Origin: Streptomyces flavochromogenes | GTDB taxonomy: Bacteria > Actinomycetota > Actinomycetes > Streptomycetales > Streptomycetaceae | DNA length: 64,000 bases | Reading direction: 5' to 3' | Assembly (NCBI RefSeq): GCF_000717595.1 | Contig: NZ_JNZO01000010.1 | Span: forward strand, 124,001-188,000 | Shown here: positions 53,601-61,524 of the stretch, piece by piece | Layout of the letters: each line of letters starts with the position of its first letter | Numbering within the stretch: the first letter of the stretch is position 1 | Position numbers and translations under genes: made by a program | Notes under the pieces: model-generated | The model's database searches: none | Seen by the model: the letters and a program-made list of their open reading frames with translations, nothing else | Told to the model about the DNA's origin: nothing

Positions 53601-54787
53601 CCATACTCTGGTGGGTGACGGCGACCCCTGATCAGAAGGGGCAGTTCTACCTCGAATTCGGACACCTTGCTCTCGACATCATCGGCTTGATTCCCGGGTA
53701 CGGCGAGATCGCGGACGGCATCAACTGTGCCGCGTACGGGATCGAAGGCTATGCCACCGACGACAACAGCAAGTACATCGACGCCGGACTGTCCTGCGCG
53801 TCGATGATTCCGGTCGCCGGTTACGCCGCTGCCGTCCCCAAGACCATCAAGTGGTCGAAGAAGGCCGAAAAGCTTTTCGACTCCCTCAACAACCTGAGAA
53901 AGCGGGACATCGATCTTCCCGGCTGTCTCACGCCCAAGCACAGCTTCCCCGCCGGCACGGCCGTCCTGATGGGCGACGGGACCACCCGCCCCATCGAGCA
54001 GCTGCGGATCGGCGACATGGTGCAGGCCACCGACCCGACCACGGGTGTTTCCGGCCCGCGCCGGGTCGAGACCACCATTCACACGCCCGACGACCGCGAC
54101 TTCACCACCGTCACCCTGGACGGCAAGGACGGCGGCGGCACGCTCACGGCCACCGGGCACCACCCGTTCTGGGCCCAGAACCGGGGCGACTGGACTGCTG
54201 CGGCTGATCTGAAGGCCGGAGACACCCTCCGCACGCCGTCGGGGGCCACCGCGCGGATCGCGAAGGTCTCGCACTGGAAGAAGTTCCAGCCGGCCTACGA
54301 CCTCACGGTCAACGACGTCCACAGCTACTACGTGCTTGCCAAGACCACGCCGGTCCTGGTCCACAACTGCTCTGACCTCGCCCGCGCCGAGCAGGCAGTG
54401 CCCGACGCACACACCCTCAAGGAGCACGTCGACCCGGACCTTGCCGAGCTGAAGCGTCGCGCCAAGGAGAAGTCGGACGAGCAGGGTGGCAAGCCGCTGC
54501 GCAACTCCCGGTGGAAGGACCTCGAAACCGCCCAGAAGGCGGTAGACGAACTCGTGGCAAACCCGGAAGTGGCGGAAAGGATCCGTCAATTCGTCATCAA
54601 GGCGGGTAAGGGTGGACCCAGGGAGCTGGAACTCAAGGGACGGCATGGAACGGAATCCCTGGGTGACGCGGTCGACCATCTCGGGAATCACTATCCGTCA
54701 ATCAGCAACGAGTTCATCGTCATAGTCGTTCCCAAGAAGGGCTACAAGCCCGGCGGCTGGTACATCAAGACCGCATACCCCCTGTAA
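50675..54787 (+). CDS. Secreted ALF-repeat/HINT polymorphic toxin with RNase A-like tip
   Basis: 1,370 residues from a GTG with GAGGGG upstream. A leader (VRRARGFWSLGDRG, then VLPLALLSALVSAAPTAAA) is followed by ALF repeats of about 50 residues (DIRAFLDKGRAIAENLDDRE and three more, and again at about 600-790). An Ala-rich coiled coil of over 200 residues lies between the two blocks and another follows. Membrane-like segments occur near 975-1060. A HINT autoprotease spans Cys1084 (GCLTPKHSFPAGTAV) to HNC at 1230-1232. The final 138 residues are a CdiA-CT-like RNase A toxin: HTLKEHVDPDLAELKRRAKE, ELELKGRHGTESLGDAVDHL and GGWYIKTAYPL. The immunity gene follows 11 bases later. Confidence 0.92.
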   Translation: MRRARGFWSLGDRGWRPLRQATGGVLPLALLSALVSAAPTAAAEPEMSERGQVLAAWKSGGPATKAAAGAAMAASDSDIRAFLDKGRAIAENLDDREAALQVVADAGPAVRKAAETALAGTPEPLSTFLKEGWKAPLAQDQRVQAAAIGETGGRALHAAAEAALNSDIEAVREFLSEGQYKKRDSDARVRVAQLETSGGPKVRAGASAALNGSIEDVRDFLSFGQHVARAQDQEYASVTELAQQANEAGDAAERESKAAQEAADKAILLARLAKEETQRAAQEASAAKNDADKAAEAARRAAESTRKAAQAAQAAISASRSANAAAQVAAAAANAAANAAAGAARAATNALNSAANGKRDEALSAQALKAAEAAESAANAADRAAIAGDASAVAARAAASSAANADATAAAADQASGYAEEAGASSDEARAAAATARRHAAEATRAANAAAGHAADAARQARLARDFARSAAQHARNAADAAMKAGQYAAGSKEAANESKAHADAALLRANEAVAAVAKAKEIHDLARKAEAEELAARRATGINQAKDAKVAYDATLAEGKKAAAESDKLQADFARLSQDASQPAADDALIAATGRKLALAALETQGSWSKAAAEGALASTDNAVVVEYARNGWRSAFQQDERDQVRSLAQNSEHEAVITAAETALAGDTAQIHAFLEVGQYSAAASDLRVEVARIGEAGGPAVKSAADKAINDIGYQPLLDFLTTVQHSARNSDNQVTVAWLAENGGPEVKAYAEIALESPAPSRQAFIERGQFKAAQRDQANASHGAQIQHVIAGSAQVAALAQQRAAEALKTAATALNASNEAEVYAQQAQTYAANAAGYAQQADASATQAEASARKAADHAATARNAQRQAEISASNANASALWAEASAGLAREYAATAVAAAEAARQSAVNAGKNSAQAAAIYQQHLDTYLAEQARAAEQAWWEKAYGKYTQLRDAFGEAVDVGLEMGKAAILWWVTATPDQKGQFYLEFGHLALDIIGLIPGYGEIADGINCAAYGIEGYATDDNSKYIDAGLSCASMIPVAGYAAAVPKTIKWSKKAEKLFDSLNNLRKRDIDLPGCLTPKHSFPAGTAVLMGDGTTRPIEQLRIGDMVQATDPTTGVSGPRRVETTIHTPDDRDFTTVTLDGKDGGGTLTATGHHPFWAQNRGDWTAAADLKAGDTLRTPSGATARIAKVSHWKKFQPAYDLTVNDVHSYYVLAKTTPVLVHNCSDLARAEQAVPDAHTLKEHVDPDLAELKRRAKEKSDEQGGKPLRNSRWKDLETAQKAVDELVANPEVAERIRQFVIKAGKGGPRELELKGRHGTESLGDAVDHLGNHYPSISNEFIVIVVPKKGYKPGGWYIKTAYPL

Positions 54788-54798
54788 GGAGCGGCGGA

Positions 54799-55476
54799 AT
54801 GCATGAGCCAGACACGTTTCACGACTGGGTGGACGACGATTTCGGGGCGACCGCGCTCGGCTCGTCGTATCACAATGACTGGAGCCGGTACACCGACGAC
54901 CCGATCGACCACGCCCTCAATTACCTGGGTCCGACAGGTGATCCTGCCTTTCTGATCCTGCTGATCGAGGATCTGCAGCGCCTTTTCTCCTCGCCGCTCT
55001 CCGGTGAGGAACTGGGCCGGCTGTGGGGAGCGCTGGGGGATCCCCTTGGCGCGTCACCCGCGTTCGACGGGGCCGAGCGGCCCTGGTTCCACCGCCTCCT
55101 GGAAGCCGTGACCCGACTCGCCGTCGCGCGCGGCGCCAGGGAGGCGCAGTGGGCGGATCTCCCAGGGTGCTCTCCTGAGCCGACGGGCACGGTGGCCGCT
55201 GAGCATCAGCGGTTGGTTCCGGAGGTGCTCGGCGTGGCCGGGCTCCTGGACCAGGGCCGTGTGGATGACAGGGGGCCGGCTCTCGCTACCCGGTCGGCCA
55301 TCGAGCGGTGCGTCACTCTGGTCTGCCCTGAGCTGGCGTTCCGCTTCCTGCTCCACGCTCTGGGCCGCTTCGGCTGCAGCCTGAGCCCGGCCGATTACAC
55401 CCGGCTGAGGAGTCTCAGCTCGGCCTTCGGACACGGGCCCTTCGTCGTGAGCGCACACCGCAATCTCCTGGGGTGA
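54799..55476 (+). CDS. Predicted immunity protein for the RNase A-like toxin
   Basis: 225 residues starting 11 bases after the toxin stop, after GGAGCGG. The N-terminal half contains DDDFGATALGSSYHNDWSRY, DPIDHALNYLGPTGDPAFLI and SPLSGEELGRLWGALGDPLG, an acidic helical protein suited to binding a basic RNase. The C-terminal half is helical with ALATRSAIERCVTLVCPELA. No signal peptide is present, so it acts in the cytoplasm. I do not recognise a named immunity family; the role comes from position. No gene follows for 221 bases. Confidence 0.8.
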   Translation: MHEPDTFHDWVDDDFGATALGSSYHNDWSRYTDDPIDHALNYLGPTGDPAFLILLIEDLQRLFSSPLSGEELGRLWGALGDPLGASPAFDGAERPWFHRLLEAVTRLAVARGAREAQWADLPGCSPEPTGTVAAEHQRLVPEVLGVAGLLDQGRVDDRGPALATRSAIERCVTLVCPELAFRFLLHALGRFGCSLSPADYTRLRSLSSAFGHGPFVVSAHRNLLG

Positions 55477-55697
55477 CAGCGGTCCTGTGAGGCCCGGGGG
55501 CGGGTTTGACGATCCACCCCGGGCCCCGCGTTTCAATGGTCGGGCTGTTCGTGGTTATGCTCCTCGGCGGCCCCCCAGGCGATCTTCCCGAACCGCGATG
55601 AAGCGGCCGGGTCTCTCTTGCGTTTCCGGCATGCCCGGCAACGTCTCATCGGCATTCCCGGATCGACTCCGGGGTGCGCCTTTCAGAAAGCGAACTC

Positions 55698-57776
55698 ATG
55701 GCTTTGCGTACACGCTGGTGGCTGCCTGCTGCCACCGCGACCGCTGCTGTCCTGCTGGGGACCGCGACTCCTCTCGCCTCCGCCGCCGTCGAGCCGGCGG
55801 CGAACGCCGGTGCCTCGTTCGTGTACGAGGACGGCTCCTACCCCGACAGCGACCAGGTCTTCGCCGAGACCGGTGCAAGGCTGATCCGCGGTGACGGAGG
55901 CATCACCCACACCTCCTGTTCCGGCCCCTACCAGATCAAGATCTGGGCCCGCGGGATCAAGCTGGACGAGGAGCGCATGTGCTTCGCCGCCCCGCGCGGC
56001 ACCGGCTTCCTGACGGTGAACATCCCCGGCGCCTACCGGATCCAGACCTACGAGCGGTCGGTGAAGGCCAGCATCTCCGTCAAGGACGAGCACAAGACCA
56101 TCGACTTCCCCGCCAACACCGGCAAGGGCTTCGGCGAAGCCGGAGCCGACCAGGCCGAGGCAGTCCTGCTCGAGATGCGCGTCACCGGCACCACGGCCAC
56201 CACGCCGCCCGGCGTGTCCACCGACATCTTCGGGCTTGCCTTCAACGGCAAGCTGACCATCGGGGACGCCAAGCGCACCTGCTCCGCCGCGCTGATCGAC
56301 CCGGAGTGGGTCATTTCGGCCAAGAGCTGCTTCGCCGACAACCCCGCCGAGAGCAACACCGTCACGGCCGGGGCTCCGAAGGACAAGACCACCGTCGTCC
56401 TCGGCAAGCCGCACCTCTTCCTGGCCGGCGGTCACACCAGCGACATCGCGCAGTTGGTACCCCACCCTGACCGAGACCTGGTCATGGCTCGCCTCTCGAC
56501 GCCGACGACCGGCATCACGCCGGTCCCGCTCGTCTCCGGCGCACCCGCCGCGGGCCAGCAGATGACCGTCGTCGGCTTCGGGCGTACCAAGACCGAGTGG
56601 GTCCCCTCCTCCCGTCACGACGCGACGTTCACCGCCGGGACCGTGGAGGCGACCGGCTTCGACCTCGCCGCGGTGACGCCGGCCGATGCGACGGTGTGCG
56701 CGGGCGACGGCGGCGGTCCGGCCCTTCGGCGCACCGGAGTCAACACGTACTCCCTCGCCGGTGTCGTCGGCCGGTCCTGGCAGGGCGGCTGCCTGGGCAG
56801 CAGCGAAACCCGCACCGGTGCGTTCGCGAGCCGGGTCGACGACCTCGGCGAGTGGATTCTGCAGGCCCGCGCGCTCGCTCCCGGCTGGAAGACCGAGACC
56901 CTCGTGCAGGCCGGTACCAGCCTCTACCAGGGCATCCGCCTGGCCGACGGCTCCTGGACCGGATTCACCGACGTCCAGACCAAGGCGCAGAGCATCGGCG
57001 GCGTCCGCACGGCGGCCGCAGCCGGCATCAACGCCGACACCCACGTCGTGGCCCTCGGGGTGGACGGGAAGATCTACCACACCCTTCGCAAGGCCGACGG
57101 CACCTGGGGCAACTTCGGTCACGTCGGTGACGTCGCCGGCACCCTCAGCAACGTCACGCAGGTCTCGGCCGTCTCCATCGGCAACGACCTCCACGTCGTC
57201 GCGGTCGCCGGCGGGAAGGTCTTCCACACCCTGCGCAACGCCACCGGTCACTGGACCCTCTTCGGTGACGTCACCGCCGCCGTCGGGCCCATCGGCACCG
57301 TGACCACCGCCGCCACCGCCAGCGTCGGCGGCGAGCTCCAGCTCATCGCAGTCAGCGGCGGCAAGGCCTTCCACACCATCCGCAACACCGCCGGACAGTG
57401 GAGCACCTGGGGCAACGTCGCCAGCGCGGCGGGAACGACCGGCCCCATCACCTCGGTGAGCATGGCCGGCACCGGCGGCGACGCGCAGATCGTCATCGCC
57501 ACCGACAACGGCACCCGCCAGTACCACGCCATCCGCAAGGCCGACCGCACCTGGGCCACCTTCGGTGACCTCAAGGACTACCTGGGCACGGTCACCGTCA
57601 AGTCCCTCGGTGCCGCACACGTCGACGGCGAGCTGCAGCTCACCGCCACCACCAGCGACAACAAGCTCATCCACATCATCCGCCACGCCGACCGCACCTG
57701 GACCCCGACCACGACGGTCACCCTCCAGGGCGTAACCGGCACGCTCGGCACCACCGCCATCACCGGCACCCTCTAA
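55698..57776 (+). CDS. Secreted trypsin-fold protein with inactivated catalytic site and C-terminal propeller-like repeats
   Basis: 692 residues from the ATG at MALRTRWWLPAATATAAVLL, a clear signal peptide. Residues about 40-165 are an unknown beta domain with two cysteines. Residues about 175-395 are a chymotrypsin-fold (S1) domain: FNGKLTIGDAKRTCSAALID, then WVISAKSCF where WVLTAAHCF is expected, so Ser210 stands for the catalytic His. HPDRDLVMARL keeps the Asp at about 260. CAGDGGGPAL replaces the canonical GDSGGP, so Gly338 stands for the nucleophile. The last 290 residues are repeats of about 50 residues (IYHTLRKADGTWGNFG, VFHTLRNATGHWTLFG, AFHTIRNTAGQWSTWG) of a lectin- or propeller-like module. 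It is probably a binding protein. Confidence 0.88.
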   Translation: MALRTRWWLPAATATAAVLLGTATPLASAAVEPAANAGASFVYEDGSYPDSDQVFAETGARLIRGDGGITHTSCSGPYQIKIWARGIKLDEERMCFAAPRGTGFLTVNIPGAYRIQTYERSVKASISVKDEHKTIDFPANTGKGFGEAGADQAEAVLLEMRVTGTTATTPPGVSTDIFGLAFNGKLTIGDAKRTCSAALIDPEWVISAKSCFADNPAESNTVTAGAPKDKTTVVLGKPHLFLAGGHTSDIAQLVPHPDRDLVMARLSTPTTGITPVPLVSGAPAAGQQMTVVGFGRTKTEWVPSSRHDATFTAGTVEATGFDLAAVTPADATVCAGDGGGPALRRTGVNTYSLAGVVGRSWQGGCLGSSETRTGAFASRVDDLGEWILQARALAPGWKTETLVQAGTSLYQGIRLADGSWTGFTDVQTKAQSIGGVRTAAAAGINADTHVVALGVDGKIYHTLRKADGTWGNFGHVGDVAGTLSNVTQVSAVSIGNDLHVVAVAGGKVFHTLRNATGHWTLFGDVTAAVGPIGTVTTAATASVGGELQLIAVSGGKAFHTIRNTAGQWSTWGNVASAAGTTGPITSVSMAGTGGDAQIVIATDNGTRQYHAIRKADRTWATFGDLKDYLGTVTVKSLGAAHVDGELQLTATTSDNKLIHIIRHADRTWTPTTTVTLQGVTGTLGTTAITGTL

Positions 57777-57793
57777 CAGGCCTGTCAGTCCTG

Positions 57794-57816
57794 GCCGAGC
57801 CCTCTACCGGCTCGGC
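57794..57816 (+). terminator. First hairpin after the trypsin-fold gene
   Basis: GCCGAGCC and GGCTCGGC pair around CTCTACC, 17 bases after the stop, followed by GAAAG. Confidence 0.7.
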
Positions 57817-57834
57817 GAAAGCACCGATTCACGT

Positions 57835-57863
57835 CGAGCCCGGAGCCCAGCGCTCCGGGCTCG
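57835..57863. terminator. Second hairpin between convergent genes
   Basis: Perfect 12-base arms (CGAGCCCGGAGC and its complement) with loop CCAGC. With the first hairpin it separates the trypsin-fold gene from the opposing immunity-like gene. Confidence 0.75.
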
Positions 57864-58055
57864 ACCCGTACGCCCAGAACGCCGGAGCCCGGTCCAGGTC
57901 CACAGCCCCATCGCAGTACCGCGACGGTCAGGAGCACCACAGGCGCCGGCCTTGCAGTCGTCGCCTGACAGGGGCGAAGGCCGCCGGTCCCCACTCACAC
58001 CATCGAGCCCGAAGGCCCGTGCCCTACTGGCGGACCCCTGATGCGTCACACCACA

Positions 58056-58628
58056 TCAGGTCGCAGGCTGACCGTGGAAGTACTCCTCGGAGGGCATCGA
58101 GTCCCACTCGGTATGCGCGCCGTCTCGCGTCACCATGAACAACGGACGCGAACGGACGGCCCGGCCGACCAGTTGCCCGCGCATCACGACCCCGGGGTCA
58201 TCCGGTCCTGCATAGCCCTCCGGCGTGTAGCGAAGGTGCACGTCCCTCGCCTCGGCATACGAGATTGCGTCGCCCTCCAGCTTCGACATCTCCCGCCCGA
58301 CCAGAGGGAGTCCGTCGTACGTGACCTGGGGACCCTGCACGGCGTCGGCAGCGATGCAGTACAGCCCGACGGCTTGGCTCACGTAGGCCGTGACGGCAGC
58401 CTGAGAAGGAGCTGCCCCGCGACGGTGGACGTCTACCTTCCAAGTCGGCGAGAAGACCGCGTGGTGCCGCGGACACTCACTGACCTTCGCCTGGCCCAGT
58501 TCCTCAGCCGCCTCGACCACAGCCTCGACGGTCATGCCGAATCGGAGCGGTCCGACACCGAAGGCCGGTGAATAGGACCACTCGTCCCGTTCGGCGCTAC
58601 CGGAATCGGCTTCGGGTATGAACGTCAT
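58056..58628 (-). CDS. Orphan immunity-like protein with GVxPxxxGMT motif
   Basis: 190 residues from the ATG after AGGGGCGACT; an in-frame GTG-type start 11 codons earlier has no such site. YSPAFGVGPLRFGMTVEAVV near the N-terminus matches the GVAPVHLGMTLDE motif of the Rhs-linked immunity protein at 44.4-44.8 kb. Further segments include KVDVHRRGAAPSQAAVTAYV, GLYCIAADAVQGPQVTYDGL and EARDVHLRYTPEGYAGPDDP. It is soluble and acidic. No toxin precedes it. It may be an orphan immunity gene that protects against toxins of neighbours, or have another role in the same family. Confidence 0.7.
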   Translation of the reverse strand: MTFIPEADSGSAERDEWSYSPAFGVGPLRFGMTVEAVVEAAEELGQAKVSECPRHHAVFSPTWKVDVHRRGAAPSQAAVTAYVSQAVGLYCIAADAVQGPQVTYDGLPLVGREMSKLEGDAISYAEARDVHLRYTPEGYAGPDDPGVVMRGQLVGRAVRSRPLFMVTRDGAHTEWDSMPSEEYFHGQPAT

Positions 58629-58926
58629 AGTCGCCCCTGGAGACAGTCGAGCACTTGCCACCGCCCATCATGTCAATCGCCGGCCGGCAGCCTGTCGGAT
58701 GCCGCCCATGCCGGTTGATCATCCGGGGCGCGCCCGCTGGAGTACGCACTCGCCCAGGCGGGAGATACTCCACCGCTTCGACCGCGCATAGTGACGTCTC
58801 CACGGTCTTGAACAGCGTCGAAGACCGTCGAGTGGTCGACTCCGGCGGAGGCACCGCCCCGGCCGCCGGCAGTGTGGCAGGTGCCTGGCCGGCTCTCAGC
58901 TCTTCGGGCAAAAGTAGTGTGCCCTC

Positions 58927-59472
58927 ATGACGCTCTACTTCGACGCGGCGGCGGCCCTGTTTCAGGTGTACCCGAGCTACAGCGGTTGCTGGGAGGACTG
59001 CCTGTGGCTCAACGTCCCGGGGCCCGTGTACGGCGCCGAGACGGACAACTGCGCGACAGGTCGACTCGAAGCCCCGCGTCACATCCACTACGGCGGTGAG
59101 TACTTCACTGAGTACGTGTACCGCCAGCCGCGCACACCGGACGAGGTGAGGGACGTACTCAGCGCCATCGAGGCGGACCCCATGGACGGCTATGCCTGGG
59201 ACGGAGACCAGCGGTGGACACCGGAGTCGGTCCGGGAGTGGTGGCGGGATCGAGAGCGCGTCCTGGAGTACCTGAGAGACCAGGTGCACGAGTGGGAGCG
59301 GTACGACCGGTGGATCCCGAACCAGCGAGCAGTGGAGGGTGCCCTGGACTTCGCGGCCTACATCGCCGGCGGCACCGACTCCGGAAGCCTGGAGACGGAC
59401 CTGCGGATCTACCTCTACTGGCTGCAGGAACGCCGCTCTCCCACCCCGGCCGACCGACTGCCCGAGCTCTAG
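58927..59472 (+). CDS. Hypothetical protein, 181 residues
   Basis: Starts MTLYFDAAAALFQVYPSYSG and continues CWEDCLWLNVPGPVYGAETD, then HIHYGGEYFTEYVYRQPRTP. A long charged helix follows (EWWRDRERVLEYLRDQVHEW), ending DLRIYLYWLQERRSP. It is soluble and Trp/Tyr-rich, with two cysteines close together. No family is recognised. Small, acidic, aromatic-rich proteins like this are common among toxin-immunity genes, and the location among such genes makes that possible, but there is no adjacent toxin. Confidence 0.7.
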   Translation: MTLYFDAAAALFQVYPSYSGCWEDCLWLNVPGPVYGAETDNCATGRLEAPRHIHYGGEYFTEYVYRQPRTPDEVRDVLSAIEADPMDGYAWDGDQRWTPESVREWWRDRERVLEYLRDQVHEWERYDRWIPNQRAVEGALDFAAYIAGGTDSGSLETDLRIYLYWLQERRSPTPADRLPEL

Positions 59473-59603
59473 ACCGATGTACCCCGGCTGACCCCGAAGT
59501 CGCCGGCCAGGCGACGGTCGAGTTTGCCGATCCGGAGCACGGGCATGCCAGGAACGTCCGTGAGGGGCGACAACAAGCGCTCGGAGGCGGGCTTCAGCGG
59601 TGA

Positions 59604-59768
59604 GGTCGAATTCCCATCCTGGCTGGTGGGTCGGACCCGGACGGAGACGGCGTGTCGACGGCCTCGGCAAGCGCCGCCAGCTACAAGGAGGAGCGCCAGG
59701 AGAGCGGTGCCGACGGGACGGAGACGTCCACCACCGCCTACGGGTTCGACGCGGACGGCGACTACTGA
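59604..59768 (+). pseudogene. C-terminal fragment of an unknown acidic protein
   Basis: In one plus-strand frame the sequence gives DPDGDGVSTASASAASYKEE, RQESGADGTETSTT and AYGFDADGDY before TGA, acidic and Ser/Thr-rich, quite unlike spurious high-G+C frames. It has no start codon with a ribosome site and an in-frame stop lies just upstream. It looks like the tail of a lost gene. The stop overlaps the end of the opposing gene. Confidence 0.35.
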
Positions 59769-60247
59769 CCGGGCGGGCCCGGCGCATCCACTGCCGCGGC
59801 CCGCAGCTCGTCCCACACCTCGGCCAGCTCGTCCCGGTTCGGATCCGTCCCGGCGTCCGCAAGCAGCGGTTCTACGGCGGCCAGCACCGTTGCCAGCCGG
59901 TCTCGGTGGAGGTGGTCGGTGGCGGCCACCAGCCCGACCGTCTCCGCGAGCGGCGGATACGGCTCTCCGAGCAGTGCGTAGTCCGGGTAATGGAGCGCGG
60001 CCAGGGACCTCCGCAACGCGGCTACGGCCTCGGCCGCCAGCCCGCGGGACGCGTACCGCCCGGCGACGTGCAGCAGGTGGTGGGCGGGATCGGCGATGTC
60101 GCGCAGCGACACTCCCAGGTCTGCCGGCCATTCGGCTGCCGTCGCCTGCTCGCCGAGCTGCGCGACGGCCAGGTCGAAACGCTCCGGGTAGCGCAGCGAG
60201 TTGCCGAGGTGGTAGGCGTCCACGGCAGCGGTGACTACGGCCGTCAC
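59762..60247 (-). CDS. C-terminal part of an unknown protein, split from its N-terminus by a frameshift
   Basis: 161 residues beginning MTAVVTAAVDAYHLGNSLRY, helical throughout (ERFDLAVAQLGEQATAAEWP, HHLLHVAGRYASRGLAAEAV, ALRRSLAALHYPDYALLGEP). The open frame continues upstream of the ATG as RFEVPQSEEEYVRLEIEVAA without a start, and this sequence belongs to the end of the gene before it. One missing base near 60319 explains both. The 4-base ATGA overlap seen between the two halves is then accidental. No family is recognised. Confidence 0.6.
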   Translation of the reverse strand: MTAVVTAAVDAYHLGNSLRYPERFDLAVAQLGEQATAAEWPADLGVSLRDIADPAHHLLHVAGRYASRGLAAEAVAALRRSLAALHYPDYALLGEPYPPLAETVGLVAATDHLHRDRLATVLAAVEPLLADAGTDPNRDELAEVWDELRAAAVDAPGPPGQ

Positions 60248-61029
60248 CGCCCGCGCGGCGACCTCGATCTCCAGGCGGACGTACTCCTCTTCGCTCTGCG
60301 GGACCTCGAAGCGGTGTCCGGCGCCTTCTCGGCTGTGGAAAGACGCGCGACCCGCTCCGCGGTCCAGTGATCGGGCCGGTTGATCCGGTGCCGGTACACG
60401 CTGAGCAGGGGATCACCCGTCGACGCGGCGCCCGGCCGGAGGTGGCAGCCGCCCAGGTCCACATCGAGGGTGTCGCGGAAGTACGACAGCTGTATCACCA
60501 GGGCAGGGAGGCCGTACAGGTCGTGCCAGTAGAGGGAGGCGTGCGGCCAGTTCAGCGGCTTCACCAGGGTTTGGAGGTGGACCAGGCCGTCACTTGCCAG
60601 GCGTCGGCGCAATGCGGCGACGATCGCCTGCCGCAGCCCGCCCCAGTGCCCTTCCGGACTGCCGTGGAAGCGGGGCAGGACGACCAAGAGCGGCAGCTCC
60701 GACAGGTCGGCGGCGAGCAGCCGAAGACTCTCCCGCAGGTGCCCGGGTCCCTCCTCCACGGGGTAGGTGTCGAACAGCGTGCGGTTGCGGAGCTCAATGA
60801 GGGAGGCTTCCAGACGAAGTTGGTTGTCCAACTCGGCCAGCTCCTTGCGGCGGGCATCGCGTACGGATTCCAGCAGCATGTCCCTTTCGAAACGGACAGC
60901 CGACTGGAGTCGCTCGAACTGCTGCTGGGTGGCCTGCGCCACGGCCGCCGCCTTGATCTGGCGCTTCGTGTTGATCACGGAGGCTGCCGCCTGTGCCGCA
61001 GAGCCCAGAGCCATCAGGTTGTCCGTCAC
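60244..61029 (-). CDS. Unknown coiled-coil protein, N-terminal part of a frameshifted gene
   Basis: 261 residues from a GTG that overlaps the upstream stop as GTGA. The N-terminus has a hydrophobic stretch (DNLMALGSAAQAAASVINTK), then a long coiled coil (QQQFERLQSAVRFERDMLLE, DARRKELAELDNQLRLEASL). An alpha/beta domain follows (ELPLLVVLPRFHGSPEGHWG, PALVIQLSYFRDTLDVDLGG). The last 20 residues are Arg/Ser-rich and out of character, because a base is missing near 60319; in the other frame the sequence continues naturally into the next gene. The joined product would be about 420 residues. No family is recognised. Confidence 0.6.
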   Translation of the reverse strand: MTDNLMALGSAAQAAASVINTKRQIKAAAVAQATQQQFERLQSAVRFERDMLLESVRDARRKELAELDNQLRLEASLIELRNRTLFDTYPVEEGPGHLRESLRLLAADLSELPLLVVLPRFHGSPEGHWGGLRQAIVAALRRRLASDGLVHLQTLVKPLNWPHASLYWHDLYGLPALVIQLSYFRDTLDVDLGGCHLRPGAASTGDPLLSVYRHRINRPDHWTAERVARLSTAEKAPDTASRSRRAKRSTSAWRSRSPRGR

Positions 61030-61382
61030 GACGTACCCGCCTCTCCGTCCGTGCTGACCGCTTGCGCCCACCGCTGCCACCCCGCGAGTTCGGCCCGCAC
61101 GGTACGAACCTCGTCCAGCCGGGCTCGCAGCAGCCGCCGGTCGGACTCCTGAGGGTCGACGGACTGTTGCCGCCGCCGGCGTAGTGGAAGACCGAAGCCG
61201 AGCGCCATGGCTGCCGCAGCGTAGGGGGCGTCCACATCGTCGAGCTGTCCCTTGTAGCCCTCGAAGTAGTAGGTTCCCGCGGTCACTTCCCTAGCCGCCG
61301 GTTCCGGCATGTCCAGCGTCCGGTGCACGAGCGGTACGCGGGCGTCGAGCTGGGCGAGGGTCTCGGCCTGCACGTCCGCCAA
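61026..61382 (-). CDS. Unknown protein with N-terminus in need of correction
   Basis: 118 residues from the first in-frame start-type codon, a TTG, beginning ADVQAETLAQLDARVPLVHR. Convincing coding sequence continues upstream in the same frame without any ATG, GTG or TTG: RSDAEQIAREVTKVLEAADE and ALAQVLQDTAWRLHTDL. An ATG at 61510, 15 bases after the previous gene stop, would fit if one C is missing from the four-C run at 61504-61507. The C-terminal region includes YYFEGYKGQLDDVDAPYAAA, AMALGFGLPLRRRRQQ and a helix. The product is probably about 160 residues. No family is recognised. Confidence 0.6.
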   Translation of the reverse strand: MADVQAETLAQLDARVPLVHRTLDMPEPAAREVTAGTYYFEGYKGQLDDVDAPYAAAAMALGFGLPLRRRRQQSVDPQESDRRLLRARLDEVRTVRAELAGWQRWAQAVSTDGEAGTS

Positions 61383-61524
61383 GTCCGTGTGCAGCCGCCA
61401 GGCGGTGTCCTGGAGTACCTGGGCGAGCGCCTCGTCGGCAGCCTCCAGAACTTTCGTGACCTCCCGTGCGATCTGTTCGGCGTCGCTCCTGGGCAGGCCG
61501 TTCGGGGCATCGGGGACGGAGGTC

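Noticed and set aside
53924..54370. Intein in the toxin gene
   Set aside because: The HINT domain is followed by a toxin tip rather than by the rest of an essential host protein, so it is a polymorphic-toxin autoprotease, not a splicing intein.
52580..54691. Long minus-strand frame opposite the ALF/HINT toxin
   Set aside because: Mirror of a high-G+C gene; the plus strand holds HINT and toxin motifs and an adjacent immunity gene.
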